Assembly (NCBI RefSeq): GCF_006438925.1
Contig: NZ_RCZA01000003.1
Span: 348,241 to 412,240, forward strand
Source of the DNA: Pseudomonas mandelii
GTDB lineage: Bacteria; Pseudomonadota; Gammaproteobacteria; Pseudomonadales; Pseudomonadaceae
Direction of reading: 5' to 3'
DNA: 64,000 bases
Below, piece after piece: positions 10,019-19,378 of the stretch. The notes under the pieces were generated by a model. That model saw nothing but the letters and a program-made list of their open reading frames with translations. It was not told the origin of the DNA and searched no databases. Both the position numbers and the translations under genes were made by a program. Each line of letters opens with the position of its first letter. Position 1 is the first letter of the stretch.

Positions 10019-10049
10019 AATGGATCGGCATACAACCCCGCTTCTCACC

Positions 10050-10373
10050 ACTCATCAGGCCGAGCGTTAGCTCGCCTGCAGCCCTTGATCTTGATCCACC
10101 CGCCCCTTCGGGAGGCTGAGTGGAGGCGTTCATCTGGGGGGAGGCGCGCAGCGCCGTTCGACGAAGTCGAACACATCGAGAGGAGGTCGAAGCGAAGCCG
10201 ACCGGAGGCGATGCCCCCAGATGAATGCCGGAACGAAGGCACGCCGAGCCTAAGCGAGGGGCCGGACGCTCGGGGCGAGACCTTTGCTTCCTTTGGGGCG
10301 TTTGCCAAAGGGAGTCGCCGTAAGGGCGAAACCAATAGCGGCCGTTACCGCACAAACGGATATGTACACCAGC
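10050..10373. repeat. Long intergenic repeat element, variant copy
   Basis: It starts with CAGGCCGAGCGTTAGCTCGC plus a GATCTTGATC stretch and ends with an ACGGATATGTACACC-like motif. The same ends, in the same order, occur in the element at 24740-25043. The middle differs: here a GAAGTCGAACACATCGAGAG palindromic region, there a CCATGGATGG region. No convincing reading frame. It fills the gap before the efflux permease, whose stop is at 10416. Confidence 0.7.
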
Positions 10374-10415
10374 AACAAGAGCCTGGTCGGCCCGAAGGCC
10401 GCCAAGATCAAAAGA

Positions 10416-13400
10416 TCAAACGGCCTCTTTCTTGACCCTGAACCACGCCGCATACAACGCCGGCAAAAACAGCAACGTCAACGCCGTCGCGACAATCAAC
10501 CCGCCCATGATCGCCACCGCCATCGGCCCGAAAAACACGCTGCGCGACAGCGGAATCATCGCCAGCACCGCCGCGAGTGCAGTCAACACAATCGGCCGGA
10601 AGCGCCGCACCGTGGCTTCAATAATTGCCTGCCAAGGCTTAAGCCCCGAAGCAATGTCCTGCTCGATCTGGTCCACCAGAATCACCGAGTTACGCATGAT
10701 CATCCCCGACAGCGCGATGGTCCCGAGCATGGCGACGAAACCGAACGGCTGACGGAACACCATCAGGAACAAGGTCACACCGATCAAACCCAAAGGCGCC
10801 GTCAGAAACACCATTACCGTGCGTGAGAAACTGCGCAGTTGCAGCATCAGTAACGTCAGCACCACCACGATGAAAAGCGGTACACCTGCCTTCACCGAGT
10901 TCTGCCCGCGAGCCGAGTCTTCCACAGTGCCGCCGACTTCCAGCAAGTAGCCGTCGGGTAGTTCGGCGCGAATCGGATCGAGGGTCGGCATGATCTGCTT
11001 CACCAGCGTTGCCGGTTGCTCCTTGCCGTAAATGTCGGCACGCACCGTCACGTTCGGCAAGCGGTTGCGGTGCCATATAATGCCTTCTTCGAAGCCGTAT
11101 TCCAGGGTCGCAATCTGCGACAGTGCAACACTGCGGCCATTGTCGGTCGGCACCGCCAAGCTTGGCAGCAGCGACAGTTCGGTGCGTTCGTGCAATGTGC
11201 CGCGCAACAGAATCTCGATCAACTCGTTGTCTTCACGGTACTGGCTGACGCTGGAACCGGTCAGAGAGCTTTGCAGGAACTTCGACAGGTTTGCGGTGCT
11301 CACGCCAAGCGCCCGGGCGCGGTCCTGATCGACGTTCAGATAAACCACTTTGCTCGGTTCTTCCCAATCCAGATGAACGTTGACCACATGCGGGTTCTCG
11401 CGAACCTTGGCCGCGACTTTACGGGCCAGCGCGCGGACTTCCTCGATGTGCTCACCGGTGACCCGGAACTGCATCGGATAGCCAACCGGTGGCCCGTTCT
11501 CCAGACGTGTCACCCGCGCACGCAGGGCCGGGAATTGTTCCTTGAGGGCCTCGATCAGCCAGGTGCGCAGGACTTCGCGCTCCTCAATGGTTTTGGCCAG
11601 GACTACAAACTGCGCGAAGCTCGCTGCAGGAAGTTGTTGATCCAGCGGCAGGTAAAAACGCGGCGAACCGGTACCCACATAAGCGACATAGTTATCGATA
11701 CCGGCGTGATCCTTGAGCAGTGCTTCGAGGCGTTTGACCTCATCGCGGGTGTTGCTCAACGAAGCGCCTTCCGCCAGTTTCAGATCGACCATCAATTCCA
11801 GACGACCCGATGCCGGGAAGAACTGTTGCGGCACGAAGCGAAACAGGATGACAGAACCGATAAACAACACGACCGTCAGGACAATGACCGTCTTGCGCCG
11901 CCTTACGCACCACTCCACCAAGCGTCTGACGCGCTGATAGAACGGAGTGCCATAAGGGTCGGGCTGGCCGTCGCCGGTGCCATGTTTGGCGGCATGAATC
12001 TTCGCCAGATCCGGCAGGAGTTTTTCCCCCAGATAAGGCACAAACACAACAGCAGCCACCCATGAGGCCAGCAACGCGATGGTCACCACCTGGAAGATCG
12101 AGCGCGTGTATTCACCCGTGCCCGATTGCGCAGTGGCAATCGGCAGGAAGCCGGCCGCGGTGATCAGCGTACCGGTGAGCATCGGGAATGCGGTGCTGGT
12201 CCAGGCGTAACTGGCGGCCTTGATCCGGTCGAAGCCCTGCTCCATTTTGATCGCCATCATTTCCACGGCGATGATCGCGTCGTCCACCAACAAACCCAGC
12301 GCCAGTACCAATGCCCCGAGGGAAATCTTGTGCAGGCCGATTCCCAGGTAATACATGCAGGCGAATGTCATCGCCAATACCAAAGGAATCGCCAGCGCTA
12401 CCACCATGCCGGTGCGCACGCCGAGGGAGAAGAAACTCACCAGCAGGACGATTGCCAGCGCTTCCACCAGCACCTGAACAAATTCACCGACACTGCTTTT
12501 CACGGCGGCGGGCTGGTCAGAGACCTTGCGCAACTGCATACCGGCAGGGAGATTGTTCTGAATCCGGTCGAACTCGATTTCCAGCGCCTTGCCCAGCACC
12601 AGAATGTCACCACCGTCCTTCATGGCAACGGCCAGACCGATGGCGTTTTCCGCCATGAAGCGCATGCTCGGCGCCGGCGGATCGTTGAAACCACGGCGCA
12701 CATCCGCCACATCGGCGATGCGAAACGTACGATCACCGACGCGGATCGGGAAATTCTTGATCTCTTCGACCGTCTGAAAATTCCCCGAGACGCGTAGCTG
12801 CAATCGCTCGCTGGAGGTCTCGAAGAACCCGGCGGTGGACACCGCATTCTGCTCTTCAAGGGCCTGCTGCACTGCCGACAAAGGTAGACCCAGGGTGGCG
12901 AGTTTGACGTTGGAGAGTTCGATCCAGATCTTCTCGTCCTGTAACCCGAGCAGATCGACCTTGCCCACATCCTTGACCCGTTGCAGCTGAATCTGCACGC
13001 GGTCGGCGTAGTCCTTGAGCACCGCGTAATCAAAACCTTCGCCTGTCAGGGCGTAGATATTGCCAAACGTTGTGCCGAACTCATCATTGAAGAATGGCCC
13101 CTGGATGCCCGGTGGCAGGGTCTGACGAATGTCGCTGATCTTCTTGCGAACCTGGTACCAGAGGTCCGGGATTTCCACCGAATGCATGGAATCGCGAGCG
13201 ACGAACGTCACTTGGGATTCGCCCGGCCGGGAGAACGAAACGATGCGTTCGTACTCGCCGGTTTCCATCAGTTTCTTTTCAATACGCTCGGTAACCTGAC
13301 GCGACACTTCCTGCGCCGTGGCCCCTGGCCAGTTGGTCCGAATCACCATGGCCTTGAAGGTGAACGGAGGGTCTTCACTTTGGCCGAGCTTGGTGTAGGA

Positions 13401-13487
13401 CAGTGCGCCGACAATGGCCAGCAAAAGCATCAGGAACAGTACGATCTGGCGATTACGCAGCGCCCATTCGGAAAGATTGAAACCCAT
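10416..13487 (-). CDS. RND efflux transporter permease (MexK/TriC-like)
   Basis: A 1023-residue inner-membrane pump of the HAE1 RND family. It shows the expected duplicated plan: a first membrane helix at residues 12-30, a large periplasmic loop, helices 2-6, then a second half with the same layout. The proton-relay Asp pair of helix 4 is present in LLVDDAIIAVE near residue 400. The adaptor gene ends 6 bases upstream, so the two form an operon; no outer-membrane channel gene is nearby, so the pump probably uses an OprM/TolC-type channel encoded elsewhere. Lengths (1023 and 366 aa) and a divergent TetR gene resemble the MexJK-MexL arrangement, but the substrate cannot be read from the sequence. 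Confidence 0.92.
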   Translation of the reverse strand: MGFNLSEWALRNRQIVLFLMLLLAIVGALSYTKLGQSEDPPFTFKAMVIRTNWPGATAQEVSRQVTERIEKKLMETGEYERIVSFSRPGESQVTFVARDSMHSVEIPDLWYQVRKKISDIRQTLPPGIQGPFFNDEFGTTFGNIYALTGEGFDYAVLKDYADRVQIQLQRVKDVGKVDLLGLQDEKIWIELSNVKLATLGLPLSAVQQALEEQNAVSTAGFFETSSERLQLRVSGNFQTVEEIKNFPIRVGDRTFRIADVADVRRGFNDPPAPSMRFMAENAIGLAVAMKDGGDILVLGKALEIEFDRIQNNLPAGMQLRKVSDQPAAVKSSVGEFVQVLVEALAIVLLVSFFSLGVRTGMVVALAIPLVLAMTFACMYYLGIGLHKISLGALVLALGLLVDDAIIAVEMMAIKMEQGFDRIKAASYAWTSTAFPMLTGTLITAAGFLPIATAQSGTGEYTRSIFQVVTIALLASWVAAVVFVPYLGEKLLPDLAKIHAAKHGTGDGQPDPYGTPFYQRVRRLVEWCVRRRKTVIVLTVVLFIGSVILFRFVPQQFFPASGRLELMVDLKLAEGASLSNTRDEVKRLEALLKDHAGIDNYVAYVGTGSPRFYLPLDQQLPAASFAQFVVLAKTIEEREVLRTWLIEALKEQFPALRARVTRLENGPPVGYPMQFRVTGEHIEEVRALARKVAAKVRENPHVVNVHLDWEEPSKVVYLNVDQDRARALGVSTANLSKFLQSSLTGSSVSQYREDNELIEILLRGTLHERTELSLLPSLAVPTDNGRSVALSQIATLEYGFEEGIIWHRNRLPNVTVRADIYGKEQPATLVKQIMPTLDPIRAELPDGYLLEVGGTVEDSARGQNSVKAGVPLFIVVVLTLLMLQLRSFSRTVMVFLTAPLGLIGVTLFLMVFRQPFGFVAMLGTIALSGMIMRNSVILVDQIEQDIASGLKPWQAIIEATVRRFRPIVLTALAAVLAMIPLSRSVFFGPMAVAIMGGLIVATALTLLFLPALYAAWFRVKKEAV

Positions 13488-13493
13488 CGGGGA

Positions 13494-14594
13494 TTACTCC
13501 TTGTCCGCCAGATTGACCACGCGATTGGAGCGATCCACCGGACGCACCTGCTGCCCTTCAAGCAGCACATGGACGCCAGCGGCCACCACCCAATCGCTGG
13601 CGTTCAGTCCTTCGAGTACCGGTACGGTTTTCTCGCCGAAGGCACCGACCCGGACCGGGGTTTTCTTCAAAGTGTTGTTGGCATTGACGACCCAGACGTA
13701 GGTCGCGCCGTTTTCCGCGGTCAGCGCGGAAAGCGGCACCGACAGCGGCACCACATCGGAGGTCTGAACGAACACCCGGGCACTCTGGCCGAGTTCAGCA
13801 GGAACCTTGCCGGCGGTGAAGGCGATGCGGGCGGCAAAGGTGCGCGATTTTGGATCGGCAGCGGGCGACAGCTCACGGATGCGCCCGGCGAAACGTTGGT
13901 CGGGTTGGGTCCAGAGTTCGACTGACACTGGCTGACCGACCTTGAAGCGGCCAAAGCTCTGCTCCGGCAAGCTGATCAACACTTCGCGCTCGCCATCGGT
14001 GGCGAGGGTAAATACAGTTTGCCCCGCCGCCACCACTTGCCCGACTTCAACCGCGCGTTTAGCCACCACGCCATCCTGCGGCGCACGCAGCACGGCGTAA
14101 CTGGCCTGATTGGTCGATACGTTGAATTCGGCTTTGATTTGCTTGAGGCGTGCTTCACCGGATCGGTAAAGGTTTTCGGAATTGTCGTACTGCGAACGGC
14201 TGACCATCTGACGGTCCATCAGGGTCTTGTAGCGATCACGTTCGGCACGCACCAGGTTCAGGTTGGCCTCGGCAGCGGCGACCTGCGCACGGGTGGCTTC
14301 CAGTTGCAGGCGCACGTCCTGAGGATCGAGTTCCGCCAAAGGTTGGTCGGCCTTGACCCGCTGCCCCTCTTCGACCAGTCGTCGACTGACTTTACCGCCA
14401 ATGCGAAACGCCAGTTCCGGCTCATACCGTGCGCGGACTTCACCGGGAAAACTTTCCATCGCCTGGGCCGAAGGCTCTGGCTGAACCACCATGGCCGGGC
14501 GAATGGTGACTGTAGGCGCCTCTTCGTGACCACACGCAGACAATAAAAACGCCAGGCTGACTGGCAACGCGAGGGGCAAGGCATAGCGGAACAT
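13494..14594 (-). CDS. RND efflux periplasmic adaptor, lipoprotein
   Basis: A 366-residue membrane fusion protein that links the RND permease to an outer-membrane channel. The signal sequence ends in the lipobox LLSAC (Cys near residue 21). Then come the barrel-sandwich half (GKVSRRLVEEGQRV), a helical hairpin (residues about 90-160) and the second lipoyl half (VLRAPQDGVVAKR), followed by beta-barrel and membrane-proximal domains. The start at 14594 is chosen because it gives the signal peptide; the frame extends upstream into the intergenic region. First gene of the pump operon, divergent from the TetR gene. Confidence 0.92.
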   Translation of the reverse strand: MFRYALPLALPVSLAFLLSACGHEEAPTVTIRPAMVVQPEPSAQAMESFPGEVRARYEPELAFRIGGKVSRRLVEEGQRVKADQPLAELDPQDVRLQLEATRAQVAAAEANLNLVRAERDRYKTLMDRQMVSRSQYDNSENLYRSGEARLKQIKAEFNVSTNQASYAVLRAPQDGVVAKRAVEVGQVVAAGQTVFTLATDGEREVLISLPEQSFGRFKVGQPVSVELWTQPDQRFAGRIRELSPAADPKSRTFAARIAFTAGKVPAELGQSARVFVQTSDVVPLSVPLSALTAENGATYVWVVNANNTLKKTPVRVGAFGEKTVPVLEGLNASDWVVAAGVHVLLEGQQVRPVDRSNRVVNLADKE

Positions 14595-14631
14595 GGTGAA
14601 GGACCTTTCGCTAATGGTGCTTTGAATAATT

Positions 14632-14645
14632 ATACTGCGCAGTAT
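14632..14645. promoter_or_regulatory. 14-base perfect palindrome, candidate TetR operator
   Basis: ATACTGCGCAGTAT is its own reverse complement. It lies 38 bases upstream of the adaptor start and 42 upstream of the TetR start, where an autoregulated divergent repressor would bind. Operator function is inferred. Confidence 0.6.
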
Positions 14646-14687
14646 GTTATTAATAGCAAACTCACCAGTCCAGTAATAAAAGCGCAT

Positions 14688-15332
14688 ATGCCTAACAATC
14701 TTTCAGTACCCAACGGCCCGGGCCGTCCCAAGGATCTGGCCAAACGCCAGGCGATCCTCGATGCGGCGAAAATTCTGTTTCTGAGCAAGGGTTATGCGAA
14801 TACCAGCATGGACGCCGTCGCGGCCGAGGCCGGCGTGTCGAAGCTGACGGTCTACAGCCATTTCAACGATAAGGAGACGCTGTTCTCCGCCGCCGTGATG
14901 GCCAAGTGCGAAGAGCAATTGCCGACGTTGTTTTTCGAATTGCTGGACGGCACTGCCGTAGAAACGGTGCTGTTGAACATCGCACGCGGCTTTCATCAAC
15001 TGATCAACAGCGACGAATCGGTCAACCTGCATCGGCTGATGATGACGTTAGGTAGCCAGGACCCGAAACTCTCGCTGATCTTCTTCGAGGCCGGGCCTGA
15101 GCGCATGCTGCAGGGCATGGAACGGTTGCTGACCAAGGTTGATCACAGCGGCGCGTTAAGCATCGACAAACCGCGCAATGCGGCCGAGCATTTCTTCTGC
15201 CTGCTCAAGGGGGCGGGGAATTTCAGGCTGCTTTATGGCTGCGGCGAGCCGCTGACCAGGGATGCGGCCGAGAGCCATGTGCAGGAAGTGGTGGAATTGT
15301 TTATGCGGGCGTATCGGCCTGAGTCAGCCTGA
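14688..15332 (+). CDS. TetR-family regulator of the RND pump (AefR-like C-terminus)
   Basis: A 214-residue repressor candidate. The N-terminal helix-turn-helix is clear: AKRQAILDAA, then TSMDAVAAEAGVS and KLTVYSHFNDKE at residues 20-65. The C-terminal half (LHRLMMTLGSQDP and later FFCLLKGAGNFRLL) resembles AefR-like TetR ligand domains. Start chosen at ATG 14688; no strong ribosome site precedes it, and an in-frame extension of 22 residues upstream would run into the operator region. Divergent position suggests it represses both itself and the pump genes. Confidence 0.85.
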   Translation: MPNNLSVPNGPGRPKDLAKRQAILDAAKILFLSKGYANTSMDAVAAEAGVSKLTVYSHFNDKETLFSAAVMAKCEEQLPTLFFELLDGTAVETVLLNIARGFHQLINSDESVNLHRLMMTLGSQDPKLSLIFFEAGPERMLQGMERLLTKVDHSGALSIDKPRNAAEHFFCLLKGAGNFRLLYGCGEPLTRDAAESHVQEVVELFMRAYRPESA

Positions 15333-15359
15333 TAGGTTTCGGTTGTCCGGTCTGGCCCC

Positions 15360-15435
15360 TTCGCGAGCAGGCTCGCTCCCACACTGGATCTATGCAACAC
15401 CGTAGATCCCCTGTGGGAGCGAGCCTGCTCGCGAA
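15360..15435. repeat. REP pair (BIME)
   Basis: Inverted REP pair with a GATCTATG...CGTAGATC inner stem, between the converging TetR and rsmJ genes. Confidence 0.9.
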
Positions 15436-15450
15436 GGGCGCGACGCGGTC

Positions 15451-16233
15451 TTAAGGCTTGAGCGCTTTCTTCGGATAAATGTCATACCGGCTGGATTTAC
15501 CATCCAGCGCATGACTCGGTTTCGGCCCTTCAATGCACGGCGCCTTGCGCGGGCGCTTGACCACCACTCGATGGCTGGCCAACGCCAACGCCGCTTCGAG
15601 CAGTGCAGGCGCATCCGGGTCATCGCCTACCAGCGGCCGGAACAGGCGCATTTCCTTCTTCACCAAGGCCGTTTTCTCACGATGGGGAAACATCGGGTCG
15701 AGGTAGATCACCTGGGGCGGCTCGCCTTCCCAATTGCGCATCACCTCGATCGAATTGCCCTTGAGCAAGTGCATCCGCGCCACGATCGGCGCCACGTCAA
15801 AGTCTTCCGCGCCGCGTGCCAAGCCATCTTCAAGCAACGCGCCAATCAGCGGCTGACGCTCGATCAGGCTCATCTCGCAGCCCAGGCTCGCCAGCACGAA
15901 CGCATCTTTGCCCAACCCCGCCGTGGCATCCAGCACGCGCGGACGCACGCCTTGGGCAACCCCGACAGCCTTGGCGATCATCTGACCGCTACCGCCGCCG
16001 TACAAGCGGCGATGGGCCGCACCGCCCTCGACAAAGTCCACCCGCACCGGCCCCGGCGCGTCCGGGCCCAATTGCTGAAGCTGCAAACCCTGGTCGCCGA
16101 CCTGCAAGGCGAACTCACCGTCATCCACCTGCATCGGCAAACCCAGGCGCTCGGCCCACTGTTCGGCCTGTGGCTGAAAAGTCGCGGCCAGGGCCTCGAC
16201 ATGGATGCGGCAGGCCGCAGGTTGCTCAATCAT
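15451..16233 (-). CDS. rsmJ: 16S rRNA (guanine(1516)-N(2))-methyltransferase RsmJ
   Basis: A 260-residue methyltransferase that modifies N2 of G1516 in the 30S subunit. Family features are a conserved [10 protein letters not shown] segment (residues 75-85), the SAM-binding motif [11 protein letters not shown] (around 101-111), and the catalytic-type motif YLDPMFPHR (around 176-184). Length is typical. The start at 16233 gives [10 protein letters not shown]; the divergent gene at 16327 leaves a 93-base promoter region. Confidence 0.93.
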   Translation of the reverse strand: MIEQPAACRIHVEALAATFQPQAEQWAERLGLPMQVDDGEFALQVGDQGLQLQQLGPDAPGPVRVDFVEGGAAHRRLYGGGSGQMIAKAVGVAQGVRPRVLDATAGLGKDAFVLASLGCEMSLIERQPLIGALLEDGLARGAEDFDVAPIVARMHLLKGNSIEVMRNWEGEPPQVIYLDPMFPHREKTALVKKEMRLFRPLVGDDPDAPALLEAALALASHRVVVKRPRKAPCIEGPKPSHALDGKSSRYDIYPKKALKP

Positions 16234-16326
16234 TGGAAAATACGCTCAAAAAATTAATGATCGGCAAAAACGGCCGATAACAAAACTATCGAGCATTTTG
16301 CCAGAGCTGAGCGTCGACCGAGAGAA

Positions 16327-16947
16327 ATGTCAGACATTCAACGCACATCGATAGGCTACATTTCGCGACACGGCGATTTTGGTCTACGAAACTCCCAAGC
16401 ACTGAGCGGCGTCAGTCACCTGTGGCAGGATTTTTTTGCCCAGGCCCTGGCCGATCAGTCGGGCGATGTCGTACCGGCCTCTCTCAACTTTCCACCGGTC
16501 GATCTCGACAGCCCGGTCGAACCCACCGTTGGCAGCGAACTGCTGGCGCACATCATTTCCCAGCGCGAATGCGATGTGAAAGAAACCGAGGTCCGCCCGC
16601 CCGAGCCACTGTTCCTGCCGATTGCCGAGTTCGACATGGACCTGGCCGACAAACCTTTCCCACCGTTCCCGGCACAAGAAATCGTCGCTCAACAGAAGCA
16701 ACAGGACTTCGAAAGCCGCTGGGTCCGCCCGATCGTGCTCACCGCCGGTCAGCCTGTACCGGAAGCAGGTCCGGCACCACAACCGCGTCCGCTGCACCTG
16801 CCGATCGCCGAATTCGAACTCGATCTGCTGGACAAGCCATTCCCGCCGTTCTCGCCCGAAGAGCTGGTGGAGCAACAGAAACAACTCGACTTCGATAACG
16901 GCTGGGCTCGCCCGATCGTCCTGCAGAACCTGCGCATCGCCGCCTGA
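16327..16947 (+). CDS. Hypothetical protein with two copies of a ~50-residue repeat
   Basis: A 206-residue protein I do not recognise. Two segments repeat closely: LPIAEFDMDLADKPFPPF (residues about 98-115) and LPIAEFELDLLDKPFPPF (about 158-175). Each is followed by E-I/L-V-x-QQKQ, xDF and then W-x-RPIVL. A faint third relative may be FPPVDLDSPVEP near residue 57. No signal peptide or membrane helix. The ATG follows GAGAGAA. Its neighbours (rsmJ, extensin-like) give no functional hint. The conserved aromatic and acidic pattern suggests a binding motif used twice. Confidence 0.75.
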   Translation: MSDIQRTSIGYISRHGDFGLRNSQALSGVSHLWQDFFAQALADQSGDVVPASLNFPPVDLDSPVEPTVGSELLAHIISQRECDVKETEVRPPEPLFLPIAEFDMDLADKPFPPFPAQEIVAQQKQQDFESRWVRPIVLTAGQPVPEAGPAPQPRPLHLPIAEFELDLLDKPFPPFSPEELVEQQKQLDFDNGWARPIVLQNLRIAA

Positions 16948-16964
16948 CCTTCAATAACAGGCCT

Positions 16965-17660
16965 TCAGCGACACACCCACCACGGCCCGACATCCACATG
17001 AAAGTGATTGCGATGGGCGGCGTTGTAGTCCGGACTCAAGACCACACTGAACATGTCGCAGGCGCCATCGCGGACCTGACGTAAAAACTGTGCGTCCTGA
17101 TTATCCTTCGGCCAATCCTTGAGCACGTTGATGGAGCGGCCATCGGCCAAGCGAAAACCGGCGATATCCAGCGCATCGGCGCTGGCATGCTGGCTGCGTC
17201 TGCCATTTTCGCGACTGTAGACGTTGCGACAGGCAAAGCTGCCGAGATGGTCGACCCGCGTTACCGCTTGGCCGTAGACCGCTTGCGCCGCGGGTTGCAG
17301 GGCGTGGCGTTCGAACAAGGCGAACGACACCGCCAGGCGGCAACTGGCGAGGAAACTGCTGCTCAGCGCCACCTCGCCGCCTTGCACACGCAACGTATTG
17401 ATCAACGGGCACGTCGCGTCGGGGCTGTCGGCCTGATGGGTTACGCTCAATCCAGAGCTGCTCAGGGCTTGATCGCACAACTGCGGATCATCGCTCAGGC
17501 GCATCAGTTTGTAGCGGGTCAGAAAATTGGGCACGGCCTTCACGTCCAGCGGTGCCCAGGGATTCCACTGCGCCGGCAGTGAGATCCAGCCGCGCCAGAC
17601 GCTCACGGCCGCCGTGCCGATGATCAACAGCATCAACAGCAGCCACCACCGAAACCGCAT
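16965..17660 (-). CDS. Extensin-like family protein (predicted peptidase fold)
   Basis: A 231-residue protein with an N-terminal membrane anchor or signal segment (residues 5-23). It matches the bacterial extensin-like C-terminal family (PF06904). A histidine and aspartate in QHASADALDIAGF and the HRNHFHVD motif near the C-terminus have the spacing of LAS/M15-type zinc peptidases, so a role in cell-wall peptide cleavage is plausible but inferred. Four Cys in the mature part may form disulfides. Two bases separate its start from the stop of the PEP-mutase-like gene, so they are likely one operon. Confidence 0.85.
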   Translation of the reverse strand: MRFRWWLLLMLLIIGTAAVSVWRGWISLPAQWNPWAPLDVKAVPNFLTRYKLMRLSDDPQLCDQALSSSGLSVTHQADSPDATCPLINTLRVQGGEVALSSSFLASCRLAVSFALFERHALQPAAQAVYGQAVTRVDHLGSFACRNVYSRENGRRSQHASADALDIAGFRLADGRSINVLKDWPKDNQDAQFLRQVRDGACDMFSVVLSPDYNAAHRNHFHVDVGPWWVCR

Positions 17661-17662
17661 CG

Positions 17663-18484
17663 TCAGCCTTTGAACAATTGATTGGCCTGGGCGTACGGCA
17701 TGGACCGCGACGTGAACCCGAACGTGCCCGACGTCTTGATCTCCTCGGCCGCGCGGAAAAACTCGCCATAGGCTGCCAAGGCCAGAGCCGAACCGACGCT
17801 GATGCGTTTGACGCCCATTTCGCTCAACTGCTCGACCGTCAGTTTCAGTCCGCCAGACATCAACACATTCACCGGTTTCGGCGCCACGGCACGGACCACC
17901 GCCAACACATCTTCAGCACTGCGCAGCCCTGGCGCATAAAGCACGTCGGCACCCGCTTCGGCAAACGCCTGCAAGCGGCGAATGGTATCGGCGAGATCAG
18001 GATTGCCGTGCAGAAAGTTCTCCGCGCGCGCGGTCAACATAAAGGGAAACGGCAAGCTGCGAGCGGCTGCCACCGCAGCCTCGATGCGCGCGACGGCATG
18101 CTCGAAGCAGTAGATCGGCGCGTCTTCACGGCCGGTGGCATCTTCGATAGAACCGCCGACCGCACCGGCCTCTGCCGCACGCAAAATACTCTGTGCGCAT
18201 TCGGCGGGATCGTCAGCGAAGCCATTTTCCAGATCGACGGCGACGGGTAGATCTGTTGCCGCAACAATCGCCCGAACGTTTGCCAGGGTGTCGTCCAGCG
18301 TCAGCGCGCCATCGGGGCGTGCGTTGGAAAAGGCGTATCCGGCACTGGTGGTCGCCAGCGCCTCGAAACCAAGGCTGGCGAGCATCTTCGCCGAGCCGGC
18401 GTCCCAAGGGTTGGGAATGACAAAAGCCCCCGCGCGTTCGTGCAGTGCTTTAAACGCTTGGGCTCGAAGGGTTTGCGCATCCAT
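17663..18484 (-). CDS. Isocitrate lyase/PEP mutase family protein
   Basis: A 273-residue TIM-barrel enzyme of the isocitrate lyase/phosphoenolpyruvate mutase superfamily. Family marks include the PNPWDAGSA opening, DLENGFADDP (metal-binding region), VGGSIEDATGRE, LTARAENFL and the C-terminal KRISVGSALALAAYGEF. The lyase hallmark KKCGH loop is not visible, so it is not a classical isocitrate or methylisocitrate lyase; a carbon-carbon or carbon-phosphorus lyase acting on an oxaloacetate-like substrate is possible. The reaction is unassigned. Probably co-transcribed with the extensin-like gene. Confidence 0.87.
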   Translation of the reverse strand: MDAQTLRAQAFKALHERAGAFVIPNPWDAGSAKMLASLGFEALATTSAGYAFSNARPDGALTLDDTLANVRAIVAATDLPVAVDLENGFADDPAECAQSILRAAEAGAVGGSIEDATGREDAPIYCFEHAVARIEAAVAAARSLPFPFMLTARAENFLHGNPDLADTIRRLQAFAEAGADVLYAPGLRSAEDVLAVVRAVAPKPVNVLMSGGLKLTVEQLSEMGVKRISVGSALALAAYGEFFRAAEEIKTSGTFGFTSRSMPYAQANQLFKG

Positions 18485-18517
18485 TGGCAGGCTCCTGAAA
18501 AGGGCAGGGAATCCGCT

Positions 18518-19378
18518 TCAGAGCAGGCCAAGTTGCTCGGCAGCGGGCTCTCTGTATAGCTCAGGCAGCGGCGGCAGGCCAGGCAAACGCAGCATCAGTT
18601 TTGCGTGAAAACGTTGCGCCAGTTTAGCGGCCAGCAGGTTGTCGGCGGTGTGCAGGAAGATATAAGGCGTACGACCCTCTTCGATCCACGCGGCGATTTT
18701 CTCGACCCACGGCAGCAGGAACGGGTCGTTGGCCTCAAGCTGCGGATGGCCGATGAAGCGCACCTGCGGACATTGTGTGAAGGCGGCCGGACGGGGCGGC
18801 ACCCTGGGCTTTTTCGATTGGGCGTGAAGGACCGAGGGATCGGTCGATGTGCAGCTGAACAGCGCGCGAGGATCGAGGCAGATACGCTCGACACCGCGAT
18901 CCAGTAGCAGGCGATTGAGCATTCTCTCGGCATCGCCCTTGGCGAAGAACTCGTCATGCCGCACTTCAACCGCCAGAGGCCGGTCCACCGCATCAATAAA
19001 ACCGGCCAGTTCAGGCAATCGTTGCGGCGTGAAGCTTTTCGACAGTTGCAGCCACAGCGGTGAAACCCGTTCGCCGAGGGGGCTGAGCAATTGCAGGAAG
19101 GTGTCGGCAGCGGTCAATTGTTCGCGCAGGTCACCGCTGTGGCTGATGTCGCCAGGGAACTTGGCGGTGAAGCGAAAGTGTTCGGGCATGGTTTCCGCCC
19201 AACGCTGCACGGTGGTCGCAGCCGGGCTCGCGTAGAAGGTCGTATTGCCTTCCACGGCGTTAAACACTTGGGAATAGAGATTCAGAAATTCAGCGGGTTT
19301 GGCGTCTTGCGGATACAGGTAGTCGCGCCAGGCGTTTTCACTCCAGGACGGACAGCCCAGGTAGTAAGGCAGCCGCAT
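18518..19378 (-). CDS. DUF72 family protein
   Basis: A 286-residue protein of the DUF72 (YecE-like) family with a predicted TIM-barrel fold. The opening YYLGCPSWSENAWRDYLYP, the YSQVFNAVEGNTTFY segment and the later FLHTADNLLAAKLA are family-typical. Function is unknown; some members have been suggested to act on nucleic acid or sugar substrates. The start at 19378 is chosen because it overlaps the stop of the upstream small gene by one base and gives the family N-terminus; a longer frame upstream overlaps that gene. Confidence 0.88.
   Translation of the reverse strand: MRLPYYLGCPSWSENAWRDYLYPQDAKPAEFLNLYSQVFNAVEGNTTFYASPAATTVQRWAETMPEHFRFTAKFPGDISHSGDLREQLTAADTFLQLLSPLGERVSPLWLQLSKSFTPQRLPELAGFIDAVDRPLAVEVRHDEFFAKGDAERMLNRLLLDRGVERICLDPRALFSCTSTDPSVLHAQSKKPRVPPRPAAFTQCPQVRFIGHPQLEANDPFLLPWVEKIAAWIEEGRTPYIFLHTADNLLAAKLAQRFHAKLMLRLPGLPPLPELYREPAAEQLGLL

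Noticed and set aside
8780..10035. Many minus-strand ORFs of 65-205 aa with [20 protein letters not shown] sequences
   Set aside because: They are translations of the 71-bp REP units. Because 71 is not a multiple of three, the same DNA is read in all three frames; there is no ribosome site and no sign of protein-level selection.
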